Part shown: positions 46,403 to 58,630 of the stretch, in pieces
Layout of the letters: each line of letters starts with the position of its first letter
Position numbering within the stretch: the stretch's first letter is position 1
Source of the DNA: Owenia fusiformis
Lineage: Eukaryota; Annelida; Polychaeta; Sabellida; Oweniidae
Direction of reading: 5' to 3'
NCBI GenBank assembly: GCA_903813345.2
Contig: CAIIXF020000011.1
Coordinates: forward strand, 20,445,754-20,505,753
Length of the DNA: 60,000 nt
Program-made: the position numbers and the translations under genes
Notes under the pieces: generated by a model
What the model saw: the letters and a program-made list of their open reading frames with translations, nothing else
Told to the model about the DNA's origin: nothing
The model's database searches: none

Positions 46403-48408
46403 ATTACTCTAATATTGAAGATATACCAGGTTTATTAGTATGTTTGGACTACAAAAAAGCGTTTGATTCTATTAATTGGAATTTTATGTTCAAAACACTT
46501 GACAAATTTAACTTTGGAAATAACTTCAAAAGATGGATAAAAATTTTGTATAATGACCCAGTCTTGAAAATTCAAAATAATGGGTGGTTTTCGGATAGCT
46601 TTCAAATGTATAGGGGAATAAGGCAAGGTTGCCCTATATCGGCTTTGCTATTTATTCTTTGCACAGAAGTAATGGCCGTTTCAATCAAAAATGATGATAG
46701 AATACATGGTATAGAAATAGAGAATAAAAATATCAAAATAATACAACACGCAGACGATACAACTTTAATTTTATCAGATAAAGAATCTCTTAAAGCTGCA
46801 TTACAGAAAATAGAGAAATTCTCAAGGGTTAGTGGGCTTAAATTAAACATTGATAAAACTAAAGGCATACAACTGGGCTCTCTTCAGGATTCAAAGGACG
46901 AATACATTGAAGAAATACTTTTCAATACACCAATAAAATGCCTTGGAATTCACATTGGGGATAAACAAAAATGTCATTCTTTAAACTGGGAATCAAGACT
47001 AAGGGATCTAAAACAGCTATTACAAACATGGAAAATGAGAAAATTAACATATTTTGGAAAAGCTCAAATTATTAATTCCCTAGCAATGTCAAAGCTTGTA
47101 TACAATTTTACAGTTATGGAAATTGAGGAGTCAATCGTTAAACAAATAGAGAGAATGTTTTTCGACTTTTTATGGAATGGGAAGGATAAAGTGAAAAGAA
47201 ATTCAATAATTGGAGCAATAGAGGATGGGGGATTAAACGTAGTAGATATTAAGCTTAAAATACAAAGTCTTCAGTCTATTTGGATAAATAGACTACTTAC
47301 TAGCAAAACATCATGGAAACTTTTTCCATCGTACCTTATAAAGAAAACAGGTCTAAAATTAGAAACTTTCTTGAACTGCAACTTTAACCAACAATCAATA
47401 AATGGTATAAACATATTAACACCTTTTTATAAGGACATATTTTGCTCATTCAACACATGTAAAACATACATAACAAATGATAAAATTAAAAGTGATGATA
47501 TTTTCAGTGAGGTTTTATGGTTCAACAGGCGATTCCAAAATAGAGGAAAAGTTTTATTCTTTAAAAACTGGATTCAGTCAGGTTTTGTTTATGTAAAAGA
47601 TTTTTTTAATCCAAATGGTTCTTTTAAAAGCAGTCAGTTATGTACTCAGGTTTTACTTCGAAAGAGGAACTGGATGGTAGAATTATATACAATCAAGAAA
47701 GCTATTATGAGCGTCTGTTCAAATCGTGATAAAACTAATCTACCCTTCATTAATGTAAAGGATAAAACAGATTTTTTGATTGAAAATCAGTTTATTAAAC
47801 TTGAAGGTAAAAAAGCCAAATTTTTCTATAACATTATGAGAAATTCTAAATTTGAGAGAAATATCCATGAAACATACTGGAGTACTTGTTTTACTATTGT
47901 AGAACAGCATCAATGGAAAAGTATTTATAATCAGAAATTAATGAACATGAGTTATAATTACTTCTCAGAATTTAATTTCAAAATATTGAGCAATCTACTG
48001 GCATGTGGATATCTCATATCTAAATGGAATAATAAAGTTTCAAGAAATTGTCAAATATGTCATGAATTACACAATATGAAACATATGTTATTTGAATGCA
48101 TAAAAGTAAGACATGTGTGGCAAGAGTTAAGTGAAAAGTTTAAGTGTCAAATTAAATACAAACATATTGTTACTGGATTTTTACCAGGGAACAATATCAC
48201 CAAATTTAGAAATGTCATAATAACAATTCTTGATATAACATTTTATAATAATTGGTGCAATTTTTCTGAAGATCATGAAAGTTGGAAAAGATTCGATATA
48301 AGAACAGCCTTTGTTACAAATTTACATTTTTATGAACCTATATTCCATGTCATAGAAAGGGAAACTGTTTTAGCATTGTGGATTAAAAATTTAATCAAAA
48401 ACTCTTAA
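46384..48408 (+). pseudogene. LINE ORF2, main reverse transcriptase and C-terminal zinc knuckle
   Basis: The 674-codon frame follows the single-base loss. It contains RT motif A (CLDYKKAFDSINW, Asp at about residue 22), motif B (GIRQGCPISALLF, about 78-90), motif C (IQHADDTTLIL, catalytic DD at about 124-125), motif D (GLKLNIDKTKG, about 151-161) and an E-like CLGIHIG (about 186-192). A long C-terminal region ends with a CCHC zinc knuckle, C-x2-C-x7-H-x4-C (about 556-572: CQICHELHNMKHMLFEC), as in L1-type ORF2 proteins. The frame is otherwise intact to its TAA. It encodes the enzyme that reverse-transcribes LINE RNA at the target site; this copy cannot make a full protein. Confidence 0.92.
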
Positions 48409-48539
48409 TTCAATATGCCTATACTTTTGATTGATTGTAATTTGATTCTTGTACGGTTGTATTCATATTTATTTGTACTCATATATTGTATGTAATATAA
48501 GTAAATGATAAAAAAAAAAAAAAAAGTTCTGACCTCGCA

Positions 48540-50880
48540 ACCTACGTTCCTTGCACTCAAACCACGGTTCTTACATTGCGAACGTGAAATCTTTAGTCGC
48601 GCACCAACATTTCCTCGCTCCAGAATACTTCTCCAGTATATTTCTCTACTCGCGCACAGATATCCGTGCTTGCGAACCACTTGTATATAGTGGTTTCTTG
48701 ACAACTCCGGCGGCCATGCGCTCTGAAATTTCTACGGCCACAATAGCAATAATATAATACCCAACATACTGCCTAATAGCACACTGTCACATATTGCACA
48801 GTCACGGTAACCTCACGCCGTACTTTGAATTTGTGGTCACAGAAAACCAGCGCGGCTGTCGTACGCCTAAGAGCGTCCTAAGGTCGGGCGTAGGTTTTTG
48901 AAAAATTGTAAAATACCACGGCTGAGAAATGCGGTGGTATTGAGGACCGTGTGGCGATATTACGGCGACCGTGCGACCAGTAGACGCTACGGCATACAAC
49001 GTCGAACGTAGAAATGAAAAAATAACTGATTAACTACAGCTATTACGGGAAACAATGCTGTTTCCCGACTGAAGAGCAAATGTGATTGAGTCATAAGTAA
49101 GATCTGTTTATCCAAACGCAATTACCCAAATCAGCCTCTTGGTTTTAGGATAGACAACGATCTCGATATATATTTCATTCTTGATAGACATAGACGAATA
49201 GGGAGTTGTTTTTAAAAGCATCAAAGTTATAGAATACGTAGTTAATTTTATCATCTAGTTCATCACATTTCAGTGATAAGGAGGATTAGCTCCCGGGTAT
49301 TCTTTACGATATCTTCTTTTGACTGACAACATGGACAGATTTAGTAATAAAATTACCCAAATGTGTATTTCCCGACTAAACGCGTGATCTGAAGATGAAC
49401 ATTATATAATATGATAATTACCAAATTGACGCAAAAGAATGTTCCATCCTCCTTGGGAAAACACAAACCTAATCTAATGTTGCTGAAAACTTCCTTAAGT
49501 AATACCTTTCAGGACGATGGGCTCCTTTTGGCACCATTATTTTTGTTTATATGCATCAATGAAATAACAATATCTCCAGTTCTATTCAGTACTTTTACAC
49601 CAAATTTTAACAAGTTGTTAAAATGTGATAGTCCTTTTAAGAAAATGTATTTAGGTGATAAAATTTAAATCATACGTCCTGGGATATAGGTAATTTACAG
49701 TTTTTCCCGAAAAATTGCTCTTACTTATCCGTCACCAGTCCAATATTTTCCTCTTATATTCACGTCGGGAAAGGGTTAAAATTGACAAGTCAAGGTTGAT
49801 CAAAGCTGAAGTGAACAAATTATCACGTAGCAGATAATCGCTGAGCGTTTTTATCATAAAAAGTAATAGTTTGATTGATGCGATGATAATGATGTTTAAA
49901 CTAAGTCTACTTCGATTGGCGTATCAAACGAAGATGGTGTATACTATTGCAAAAATGCCCACGGGTCATTTCCTTTCCCATCACTTCGGCGATGTAAACA
50001 ATATCTGAAGTATCAGTTTGACTCTAGACATATTGGCCAACGTCATTGGAATACCCTTTTCATGTTTGAGGAATGATTTGAGTTTATAACTTGGCATTTC
50101 ATATGATTTCATGATGTTCATTTACAACACAATACCATTGATCAAAAGGGTAATGTTCATTGCGAAATCAAGCTAATTTACCCCAAGTATGAACTCCATG
50201 TAGTGTAGCCTCTCCGCACTTGGGATTAGCACTTACCGTAGCGTGTGGGAACAACAAACCTCCATTATCTTCTTTGTGCAGTCTACTAGTTATCATATCC
50301 ATATTAAAAGATTTACTTGTTCATCAAAAATAACTATTGAGCACCAACGATGAATAAACCATGTTATTAGATCTATATCTCCCTTACGTAATCAGATTTG
50401 GGAGTCTAAAGTCTCAGTCACATTTACGGCGACCGTACGGTCTATCATTTCTGCAGCTATCATTTCTTACGGTCGCCTTAAAATTTCGGATAATTTAGCA
50501 GTCACAATTGCCATGGCAGCCGTCCGGCGTATTTCAATTTTAAGAAGACATAGAAACTACGGTCGACACAGAGTTTAAATGACGCGGCACGGTCAGCGTA
50601 GGGTGTCCCTAAGGCGGGGTAGTTTTCTTGACAAACCAAGGTAGACACAAAATGGCCGTATGGGAGCCTTATTACGGCGATCTTACGGTTGCCAAAGGTC
50701 AATTGTAACCCATTGAACCTCAGGGCAACCGTGAGTCAACCGTACGCCCGATGTACAGCCACCGTTGGACCTTTCTGGCTGCGGTTTGATAATTTCTATG
50801 GTGACTGCAGGAATGAAAAAAGTTAAACTCCGTGTTATAATTTGTACGGGAACTCACGGCCTGTAAAAACTGGATGTATG
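48540..50880. other. Intergenic stretch with CG-rich repeat patches
   Basis: Patches at about 48797-49015 and 50419-50880 are rich in 'acggcgaccgta'-type words on both strands, unlike the AT-rich background. The second patch is the target of the mariner and resumes after it (about 53401-53420: aaggcgaccgtag). This looks like a dispersed repeat of unknown class. I find no gene. Confidence 0.45.
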
Positions 50881-51304
50881 TACAGGGTGATCCAGAAGTA
50901 ACGTCAAAGACATTGTAATTTCAAAAGTATTCATCAGATCTTCATGAAATTTGGTATACATGTACCCACAACATTTCTGAGTTACCATCTCAAAGATTGG
51001 AATTCAATCATTTCATTGGTTGAAATTATGGTTGCTATAGTAACCCGATATCGCGTAACCCGGGGCAAATTGAAGAGAAACCATAACGTTTTTGTGAATT
51101 TCTCTAATTTAAAAAGTCAGTAACATTTGAAAATGTTCATTGTTTGTTTTCTATGATTTTTATATTTGTTGCCATGGTAACAAATATGTAATAGTTGTGA
51201 TGTCACAATAGGCATTCATAAAAAGCTTTCAATTTCTTTGAATTGCTTCCATCATCCATGACAAATACTAACATGACCAAGGACACTAACCCACCCAATT
51301 CAAG

Positions 51305-51543
51305 ATGGCGCCAAGTCAGAGTAAAATAGAGCAAAGAACAAACATTAAGTTCTGTGTAAAGTTGGGGAAAGGTGTAAAAGAGACTATAAGACAGATAAAG
51401 AAGGCATATGGTAAAGCTGCCATTGCTGAGAGAAACATTTACAGGTGGTTTAACAAGTATTCCAGTGGATATGATGAAGTGGTAGACAAGCAGCGAGGAG
51501 GCAGGCCAGTGTCGTCATTCGATGATCAAACCATCAAAGCAAT
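51305..51543 (+). pseudogene. Mariner transposase, N-terminal segment
   Basis: The frame starts ATG (MAPSQSKIEQRTNIKFCVKL). It then shows the mariner-type first helix-turn-helix (about residues 10-60: GKGVKETIRQIKKAYG, ERNIYRWFNKYSSG), then the GGRP linker (QRGGRPVSSFDDQTIKA). The helix-turn-helix binds the terminal repeats. The coding sequence is cut after about codon 79 by the nested element. The frame runs on into that element for a further 160 bp, but those residues are not transposase. Confidence 0.88.
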
Positions 51544-52094
51544 ACTCCTATTCGCGATAAGAGTTCAGGTGGTAATTTACATAAATATCTCCCATGATGC
51601 ATCGCTTTGGAAGGGACAAATTTTCATTGGCCCGCCGAACGAGTCGATTACTCAGCTTTCTCAGCTTCTGATCTTCCCTCAGCCCTCAAGCATAGTTATA
51701 TAATCCAATCTATTCAATAATCAGATAGATAATCGGAGAGTTCAAAGTAACATTATTTATATTTTTCGATCTTCGATGGCGTCTGAGCAATTTCTGGGAT
51801 ATCAGTGACGTCACTGGAATAGGACGGCATTTTCAACTACAGATTTCTTCGGATTTGGGGATTATAGCTCAAAAAGCTTTGTCATATATCTTAATTACAT
51901 ACATACCTATCGTTTGTGCAAATGAAACTCTACATAAATTTTTAATAGAGCCGCAGTGCGGCATTGAAACTAGCACCCCTGTGTAATCCAATGGGAAAGA
52001 ACCCAGATGTAGACGAAGTTGTACCATACATGAGAGCTCTTCAAACGAGAGGTAGCTAAACTGAACGAAATTAAATGTTATCGCGTATTGGTAT
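51544..52094. mobile_element. Miniature element inserted in the mariner transposase
   Basis: The ends actcctattcgcgataa and, as complement of the right end, ataccaatacgcgataa match at 13 of 17 positions. The left 95 bp is the same sequence as the 92-bp element at 10976-11067. Removing the insert together with one AT dinucleotide rejoins the transposase in frame (TIKAI to EADVMDNRQIS). The exact target duplication is ambiguous. The insert contains the palindrome cagtgacgtcactg near 51806. Confidence 0.75.
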
Positions 52095-52553
52095 ATTGAA
52101 GCTGATGTTATGGACAATAGGCAAATTTCTATCAGAGAATTGGCTGAAAAACACGATCTGAGCTATGGGACTGTGCAACGGATACTGACAAAGAACTGTC
52201 TGTTAAAGAAGGTGTCTGCTAAATGGGTGCCGCATGACTTGACACAGGAGCAGAAAGACCGGCGTGTTAAGGCTTCAAGGGACTTTCTTGCAAAATATCG
52301 GAGAGATGGAGATGACTTTCTTAACAAGATCATTACGAGTGACGAATCATTGCTATCATTCTACATCCCAGAGACCACGCAACAAAGTTCATCGTGGAAA
52401 CATGACAACTCCCCAACACCAACCAAGCCTAAAATAGTACCAGGAATTCCACAAAAGAAACAAATGGTTGTGACATTCTTTGACATTAGAGGAATGGTGT
52501 TAACCCATTTTGTTCCCATTGGCCAGAGAATTAATGCCGTTTACATTGAAAAG
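52095..52553 (+). pseudogene. Mariner transposase, central segment with first catalytic Asp
   Basis: After the nested element the frame resumes as EADVMDNRQISIRELAE, then KHDLSYGTVQRILTK, the second helix-turn-helix. It passes through WVPHDLTQEQKDRRV (the WVPHxL-type mariner signature) to IITSDESL, where D is the first catalytic residue. It then continues KKQMVVTFFDIRGMVLTHFV to YIEK, and ends at a GTAAGA splice donor. Confidence 0.88.
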
Positions 52554-52724
52554 GTAAGATATCATTTGTTCTAATAATACATTATACTGTGAATTTTGTT
52601 TTTAAATTAAAGTATTTAAATGTTGTTCACTGTCAATATAATTATAACTCCATGGCCATGATTCAAATCCAAATCCAATCAATGAAACAACTGGTTTAAC
52701 AACCATTAAACATTTGTTTTTCAG
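52554..52724 (+). other. Spliceosomal intron inside the mariner transposase
   Basis: The 171-bp segment has a GTAAGATA donor and a ttgtttttcag acceptor, is AT-rich and stop-filled, and is phase 0. Removing it joins VYIEK to VLKRDLQRSLRKKRPG, the expected mariner order between the first catalytic Asp block and HWDNAPTHT. Most described mariner transposases have no intron. Confidence 0.85.
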
Positions 52725-53093
52725 GTTCTGAAGCGTGATCTTCAACGTTCCCTGAGGAAAAAGCGTCCCGGACATCTGCAGCAGTTTATCTTGCATTGGG
52801 ACAATGCCCCTACGCACACTGCAATCCTGACCAGCAACACAGTCCAAACACTTGGATTTCAACAACTTGAACATGCCCCTTATTCACCTGATCTTGCCCC
52901 CAGTGACTTTTATTTGTATGGGGAACTAAAAAGAAACCTTAGTGGAAATAATTTTCAATCCTGTGAGGAATTGAAAAATGCCGTAGTACTAGCCCTACAA
53001 GGAATGAGTTCTAATGGATTTAATTCTGTGTTCAAGGAATGGGTATCCAGACATGAGAAATGTGTTGCAAATGGTGGCAATTATGTAGAATGA
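52725..53093 (+). pseudogene. Mariner transposase, C-terminal segment (DD34D catalytic part)
   Basis: The segment holds HWDNAPTHTAILTSN with the second catalytic Asp, and HAPYSPDLAPSDFYLYGELK with the third. Exactly 34 residues lie between the two, so the triad is DD34D, the mariner hallmark. It ends KCVANGGNYVE and TGA at 53091-53093. Together the three segments give about 353 residues, the normal mariner length. All three catalytic Asp are present, so only the nested insertion disables this copy. Confidence 0.9.
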
Positions 53094-53400
53094 ACTATTA
53101 TTAGTAACTGTGCAATAGTATGATTTATATTGTTGTGAAATAAAATGTTGAGGATATAACAATTTCAGATCTTGTTGATATTTTGAGATTACGCATTACA
53201 CGTTAAGTAATTTGCCCCGGGTTACGCGATATCGGGTTACTATAGCAACCATAATTTCAACCAATGAAATGATTGAATTCCAATCTTTGAGATGGTAACT
53301 CAGAAATGTTGTGGGTACATGTATACCAAATTTCATGAAGATCTGATGAATACTTTTGAAATTACAACATCTTTGACGTTACTTCTGGATCACCCTGTAG

Positions 53401-56400
53401 ATAGCAAGGCGACCGTAGTTTTTCTATAACAATTGTCAATTAAATTCTGGCGAAGGTTTAAAAATTAGCAAGATAATTATGTGGCATGTTTAGAACTAGC
53501 TAGTGAATTTGTCTTAGTTGCAAGTACCTCGAAAAATCGGAATGCTCTATTTTAGACAGTAATCATTTATAAAGTAAGCCATGGAAGTTCGGTAGGAACG
53601 TCATAATCGATTCAAACAGATGTTTTCTGAAACTTTTGGGAATAAATTGATCTTATTCATCTGACAAAACAGAAATTTGGATCCCATCTCACAATTTAAA
53701 GTACAAAACAAATGAAATTCAGTTATAGGGACGCCAGTGGGATGCAAACACAGAGGTACCAAAAAGCATATTCAATTATTATATTATATTTATAATTGAG
53801 TTTCTCTGTTTTATAAATGCCTTTCGGGACATTGCTTTAAACGAAGTCAATACTCACCAGAGATCAAACCAGTGATGTTCAAGCAATGCTTTTGCTATTG
53901 TCAGTTTGATATTTATGCCTCGTTAATAAATACTGGCGAAATAAGTGTACTTTCCATAGTAGTCAAGTCCTTTAGAGGGACATCAGGGGCTGCTGATCTG
54001 GGAACCAATAAGAGTGGAGTCAAGTCTGAAAAAATTCCCGCACTTGAGCGGGAAAAACTTTGGGGCCTTAAAACCAAAAGTGGGCCCAAATTTTGAAACG
54101 TGCATTCTTTTCCTTTTGTTTTTGAAGAATATCAGGCCTATCAACTGCGTATTTGTCACGCATTTGCTGAAGAATTCGAAGTCACGCCATTTTTGCGTGA
54201 CAGAAAATGTCACGCAAATACGCATTTTACTTGGTAATTGTCAAGAAAAAATGTTTCTGTAGAAAAATTTCTAAAAAAGTTCGCCGATACAGCAAAAATA
54301 CGAACGCCGAAAAAAACGTTTACGGACTTTTTAAACGCTAGCATAGCGAGTGCGAAAAATTTGAAGTGTTCAAAATTTGGCAAAATGTAATAAAATTTGG
54401 ATCAAGGTGTTCAGATTTGGACCAAGGTGTCCACATTTTGAGGGGAGGTGTTCATTGAGGGGAGGTGTTCAACATTTCCAAGTCACTCATGTTAGGTGTT
54501 CCCAAGTTGACAGGCCTGGAATGTACACTTGGTAAGCTATTCAAAACTAGTGTGACACAAACGACGATTCTTCACTGTCACATGCAGTGTGCATGTATAA
54601 CAAAAACGATGCTAAACATCAGATCCATTTACTATTTCCTACTAAGGAGCCATTTCCAGGAAAACTGCGCATCATGTCATTTACGCAGATATAATTAGCA
54701 TTATGCTTTGAAGTTGCCAAGAATTATTGAGCATTATGTCAAATTGGTCATAACTTTAAATGCAAAACAGAACGAAAAAGTACTATCACAAAAGAGAAAC
54801 ACGTGGCTTATAATTAAGACTATAAATTAAACTGTAAACCAATTCTTCTTTGACTTTGGAAGATGCAGCGGAGTGAAATAGTGAACTTTTAGATATGAGA
54901 ATGGTTTGCTTTGTTCTTTCAGCACCAAAGAAACTTAAGTAAGACAAATTGCTGATAGATCACTGGCTTGACTTTGTTTGACGACAAAAGAACATCAAAG
55001 TGCAGGTACGTAATTGGTGCGTCATGGGGACAGCTTAAAATGAAAGCCCTGTATACCACGAACGGGCGAAATTCTTAAAATGCGGCCGAGGTATAACTTA
55101 CCTATTTGCTCGAAATAAAAATGAAACCAAAATATGCTTAAATGTCATAAAACAGCTCGTCAGGAGTGAGAATTGTGATACTCATATCTCAGCAAACCCA
55201 TTGAAACGTTTGAAAATTAATGAAACAAGAAAAGTTCCTCTTTCTTTGCCGTTTCGCATATTTACCACACCCGGGTTTCCAAAGGCGAATGTGGGACGAT
55301 AATGATGGTTTTGTTCTCTCAGGCGAAACAGTCGCATTCGAAATGGTTAAAACAATTGAGATGGTTGAAATAATGAACATATTGTAATGGAACAATGATG
55401 TTAAGACTATATCCCATCCGGAAAGAGTGGGTTGGTTCAGAGACATAAAAAACATATGTCTCTGGTTGGTTGTAGTTCCAATCAAAATTGCTATCTGGTA
55501 AAACGATTTCACTTAATCACATGACACAAATACTGATAACGATCACAAGCCATTGGATTATTCTCTAAAATAGGAAGATTTCAAAATATTACTTTTCAAA
55601 GTTACAGTAATCTTCTGCCTTTGATGGCGATTTAGTAAAATTTATAACTAAACCGATCAAGTAATACCGGGTAAGTATCTCTGTCTGGGTCACATCGAGC
55701 TAACACATCTTCGAGTATGACAATATTTAAAGTAATTACTCAATGGAATACACTTTCATTTGATATCAAAAGTGAATCAAGATTCAGACGACGTGATATA
55801 AGAGGAATTTAGACATAGATTCTCCTTTGTCAATTAAATTGAAATAGTTGCAATTAGAATGGCAAAGTGATATTTATCATGTTACGTAAAACTATTGAGG
55901 GGCCATTGAACAGACTTGATTTTTTACGATCTCAAGAATCTTAATTGTTGACATTTAGATGACTCCTATCGATTTGAGGAAAGTTGAGGGTCCTTGTCAT
56001 TGAAATAGTCTTGCATTCGAAATTCACCGAAGGTGATATGCGTATCATCAAGAAGTGAATCTCAACTAACACTGGCATGTAGCGGCCCTGATATCGATAA
56101 ATTCTACACGCAATATAACCCGATTTTAGATGCTTGGTTAAAACTTTACACGAAAAAGCCTCGATATCCGGGCATTTACTCTTACACTGAACTGAAAATA
56201 GCATCGTCTAAACGTGTATGTCTTGGCTTCCGGGAAAGTTTATCAACATTTATACTCAATTGAAAGAGCAGTCGTGCTTATATCGTGTACCAGTTTGATT
56301 GTTTTATATGTGTGTGTATTTATAATATGATAGCCTAGTAATACCGTGTCGTTAGAACAAGTGCTAGATATCGAACTGATGACCTGAAATTAGATTATTG

Positions 56401-56929
56401 GACTGATCGCGCATCTGATATTAGATGATTAATTTGCATTGAATCTGATATTAACTTGCAACCCAATACCACAGTAAATACCATGACTTTACATTAGAAT
56501 GATAACACGGCCTCATATTCTAATTCATTATACGTCCATTGCAGGCCAAAAATGTTTCAATGTAGATATTGTAATGCACACGAGAATACATTCGATTCGT
56601 ATATATTGATCATACATCAATTGAACATGGAGATTTTCCTGTACACTTTTCCCAAACATGTGGAATAGACTAGATGCGAGTAGAAATTATCTTGATTTAT
56701 CCTATGCCAAGTAGGGTTTTAGGGAGATAAGTTGGTAAGATATATCCCGTATCCTGATTTTGAGGTTTCCATATCAAGAACCTCCATATCTCCCGCTTCG
56801 GTGCATATCTTCCCGCTTCGGGGCGTATCTTCCCGCTTCAAAAAAGTGGAAATGCAATAAAATGACTTTGCATATGAATGATTTGTTTATTTTTTACACC
56901 TTGTTCTACTGAAAACTCTACTTGGTATA
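53401..56929. other. Intergenic stretch with scattered repeat traces
   Basis: At 54350-54520 repeated 'ggtgttcagatttgg', 'gaggggaggtgttc' motifs belong to the CAGTAAAACCTG miniature family. At about 54120-54215 'tttgtcacgca' and 'gcgtgacagaaaatgtcacg' form short inverted repeats. At 56008-56029 'aaatagtcttgcattcgaaa' matches the start of the tRNA array units at 59485 and 59881. No host exon was recognised. Confidence 0.4.
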
Positions 56930-57094
56930 GGATAAAGCAGTTATGTACGGTCGGTTTGGATATTGGGTTCATCCCTCGTGAGATATGCACATCTACTTTC
57001 TGTCCCTACGGTCCCTCAGGTAGATATGCATATCTCCCTCTGGAAAAACCCCATATCCAAAACCTCCCAGTACATAACCCTTATTTATCCCATG
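56930..57094. repeat. Imperfect palindrome of the 'tatccaaaacctcc' family
   Basis: The left arm (ggataaagcagttatgtacg ... gatatgcacatctac) is complementary, with mismatches, to the right arm (gtagatatgcatatctccct ... acataacccttatttatcc). The centre is ctgtccctacggtccctcag. It is a diverged relative of the palindrome at 58631-58794. Confidence 0.72.
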
Positions 57095-57532
57095 GTTACA
57101 AGGATATATATCGAATATCACGTGAAGATATAATTGATACGTGGATGAAGATATCATATTTTAGCAAACAATTCCCAAATCATCGAATATCACTTTTGAA
57201 ACCATCGAATATCACTTATTGAAAGGTGATATTCGATGGTTTCAAAAGTGATATGCGATGGTTTCAAAGGTGATATTCGATGGTTTTGATTTTTTCATTT
57301 TTTTTTATTAATTCAGCAAAACGATTGTTTATATATTTATTATATATTTTTATTTTTTGGGATCTTGTTTTTACGGCGTTCGCATTAAATACACACCACT
57401 CTGTTACGTCACGTATATGACGTTCGTTGAATTATCGCAATCAAAATGTCAGACAAAATGGAATTTCCATTGCAATTTATCTGACTATTCAATGTTCACT
57501 GGATAATAATTCCCAATGGGATAAACGGACAA

Positions 57533-57665
57533 TCCTATGGTTTTTCAAAAATATCACTTATATCCACTCATGGATATCGGTATCTTCACTCATTCGCTGC
57601 GCTCACTCGCGAAGATATCAATATCCACTCATGGATATAAGTGATATTTTTTCAGAGCCATAGGA
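57533..57665. repeat. 133-bp near-perfect palindrome ('atatccactcatggatat' family)
   Basis: The left arm tcctatggtttttcaaaaat ... atatccactcatggatat is complementary to the right arm ending ttcagagccatagga. The centre tcactcattcgctgcgctca is the only asymmetric part. A long hairpin would form in single-stranded DNA. Confidence 0.88.
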
Positions 57666-57963
57666 TATTCCTACATTATTCCATAGTTAGCATGATATCC
57701 ATAGGATAACATGTCAAAATAAAAACGGTATTTTTGAAATCAGTGGTAAAATATGATATTTTTGGCAAATTTTCACTTAACCATAGCATACGGTGTTTTA
57801 GCCATGACATACGGCGCCGTATGCCATGGTTTATGGATTTTTGCTACTTCAGACTCAAAACGAGGCTAAGTGTCAATATCGCCGTATCGTTTGGAAAATA
57901 CGTTTTAAATCACTTAATTCCCGACGATTCTGATGATGACTTTAACTATGGAATATAAAGAAC

Positions 57964-58097
57964 ATCCTATGATTTACTCGTGATATGATTTTAATCCACT
58001 CATGGATGTTGATATCTGCACTCTCTCGCTACGCTCACTCGTGCAGATATCATATCCATTCGTGGATAAAGATCATATCACTCATAAATCATAGGAT
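57964..58097. repeat. 134-bp palindrome, second copy of the same family
   Basis: The arms atcctatgatttactcgtga and tcactcataaatcataggat enclose aatccactcatggatgttga, with centre ctctctcgctacgctcactc. The layout equals that of 57533-57665, but the arms have diverged. A more degenerate member lies at 15838-15990. Confidence 0.85.
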
Positions 58098-58630
58098 ATC
58101 CTCTATTTAAGATGTGATATTCGATAGTTTAAAAGTGATATTCGATGGTTTGTAAATTGTTTGCTAAAATATGATATCTTGATCCACATATCAAATATAT
58201 CATCATGTGATATTCGATCTATATCCTCCTTGCAACCATGGGATAAAGCTTTACGTCCCGCTCCAAGCGGGCAGATATAGTATATCTGCCCGCTACGTCA
58301 TAATCGCCGCTTGCATATTTGTTCATAATTTGTAACGTTCGCGGAATGACTGTAAACGGCAATGGAGAAAACACAGACAATCAGGGTCTGTTTGATAGTT
58401 AAAAAAAAGGAAAGAGCATCCACTTAATCAATAAAAAATTCGAGAAAATAAATATGGGAATATTTGAGAGAACATGAAAATCCGCCCACGGCCAAGAAAA
58501 CAAAACTGGACATGAATATTCTAAAATGTTTCCACGATTTAACAATGTGAACCAGATGACCAAGATTGGTATGGGATAAACATATTATCCTATAGTCGCG
58601 GTTCAGGATATTGGGATTATCCCTTGGCCA

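Larger units (their letters stand above)
46031..48525 (+). mobile_element. 5'-truncated non-LTR retrotransposon (L1/Tx1-like LINE)
   Basis: The insertion is bounded by a 14-bp target duplication (gttctgacctcgca at 46017-46030 and 48526-48539) and ends in a poly(A) run. It starts inside the reverse transcriptase domain, so ORF1, the endonuclease and the RT N-terminus are missing, as expected from incomplete reverse transcription. The sequence type (long ORF2, C-terminal CCHC, poly(A) tail, long target duplication) fits the L1/Tx1 group. The duplication is perfect, so the insertion is not old. Confidence 0.93.
50883..53398 (+). mobile_element. Young mariner transposon with about 190-bp inverted terminal repeats
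   Basis: TA duplications (50881-50882, 53399-53400) flank inverted repeats 50883-51071 and 53209-53398. By eye these differ at only about three positions (acattg against atgttg), so the insertion is recent. Ends are cagggtgatccagaag. Mariner repeats are usually a few tens of bp; these are several times longer. The transposase runs on the plus strand in three pieces, split by a nested element and by an intron, each otherwise open. Confidence 0.95.
57084..58257. repeat. 1.2-kb inverted repeat enclosing further palindromes
   Basis: The segment 57084-57240 (atttatcccatggttacaag, then atatcgaatatcac, then atcatattttagcaaacaat) is repeated as reverse complement at about 58105-58257, with moderate divergence. 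Between the arms lie two separate hairpins (57533-57665, 57964-58097) and about 300 bp of unique sequence with a small frame (57734-57958) of no recognised type. It may be a composite foldback element; outer ends and target duplications are unclear. Confidence 0.7.

Noticed and set aside
57734-57958. 74-codon frame inside the palindrome cluster as an element-encoded protein
   Set aside because: No motif and short; part of it derives from hairpin sequence.
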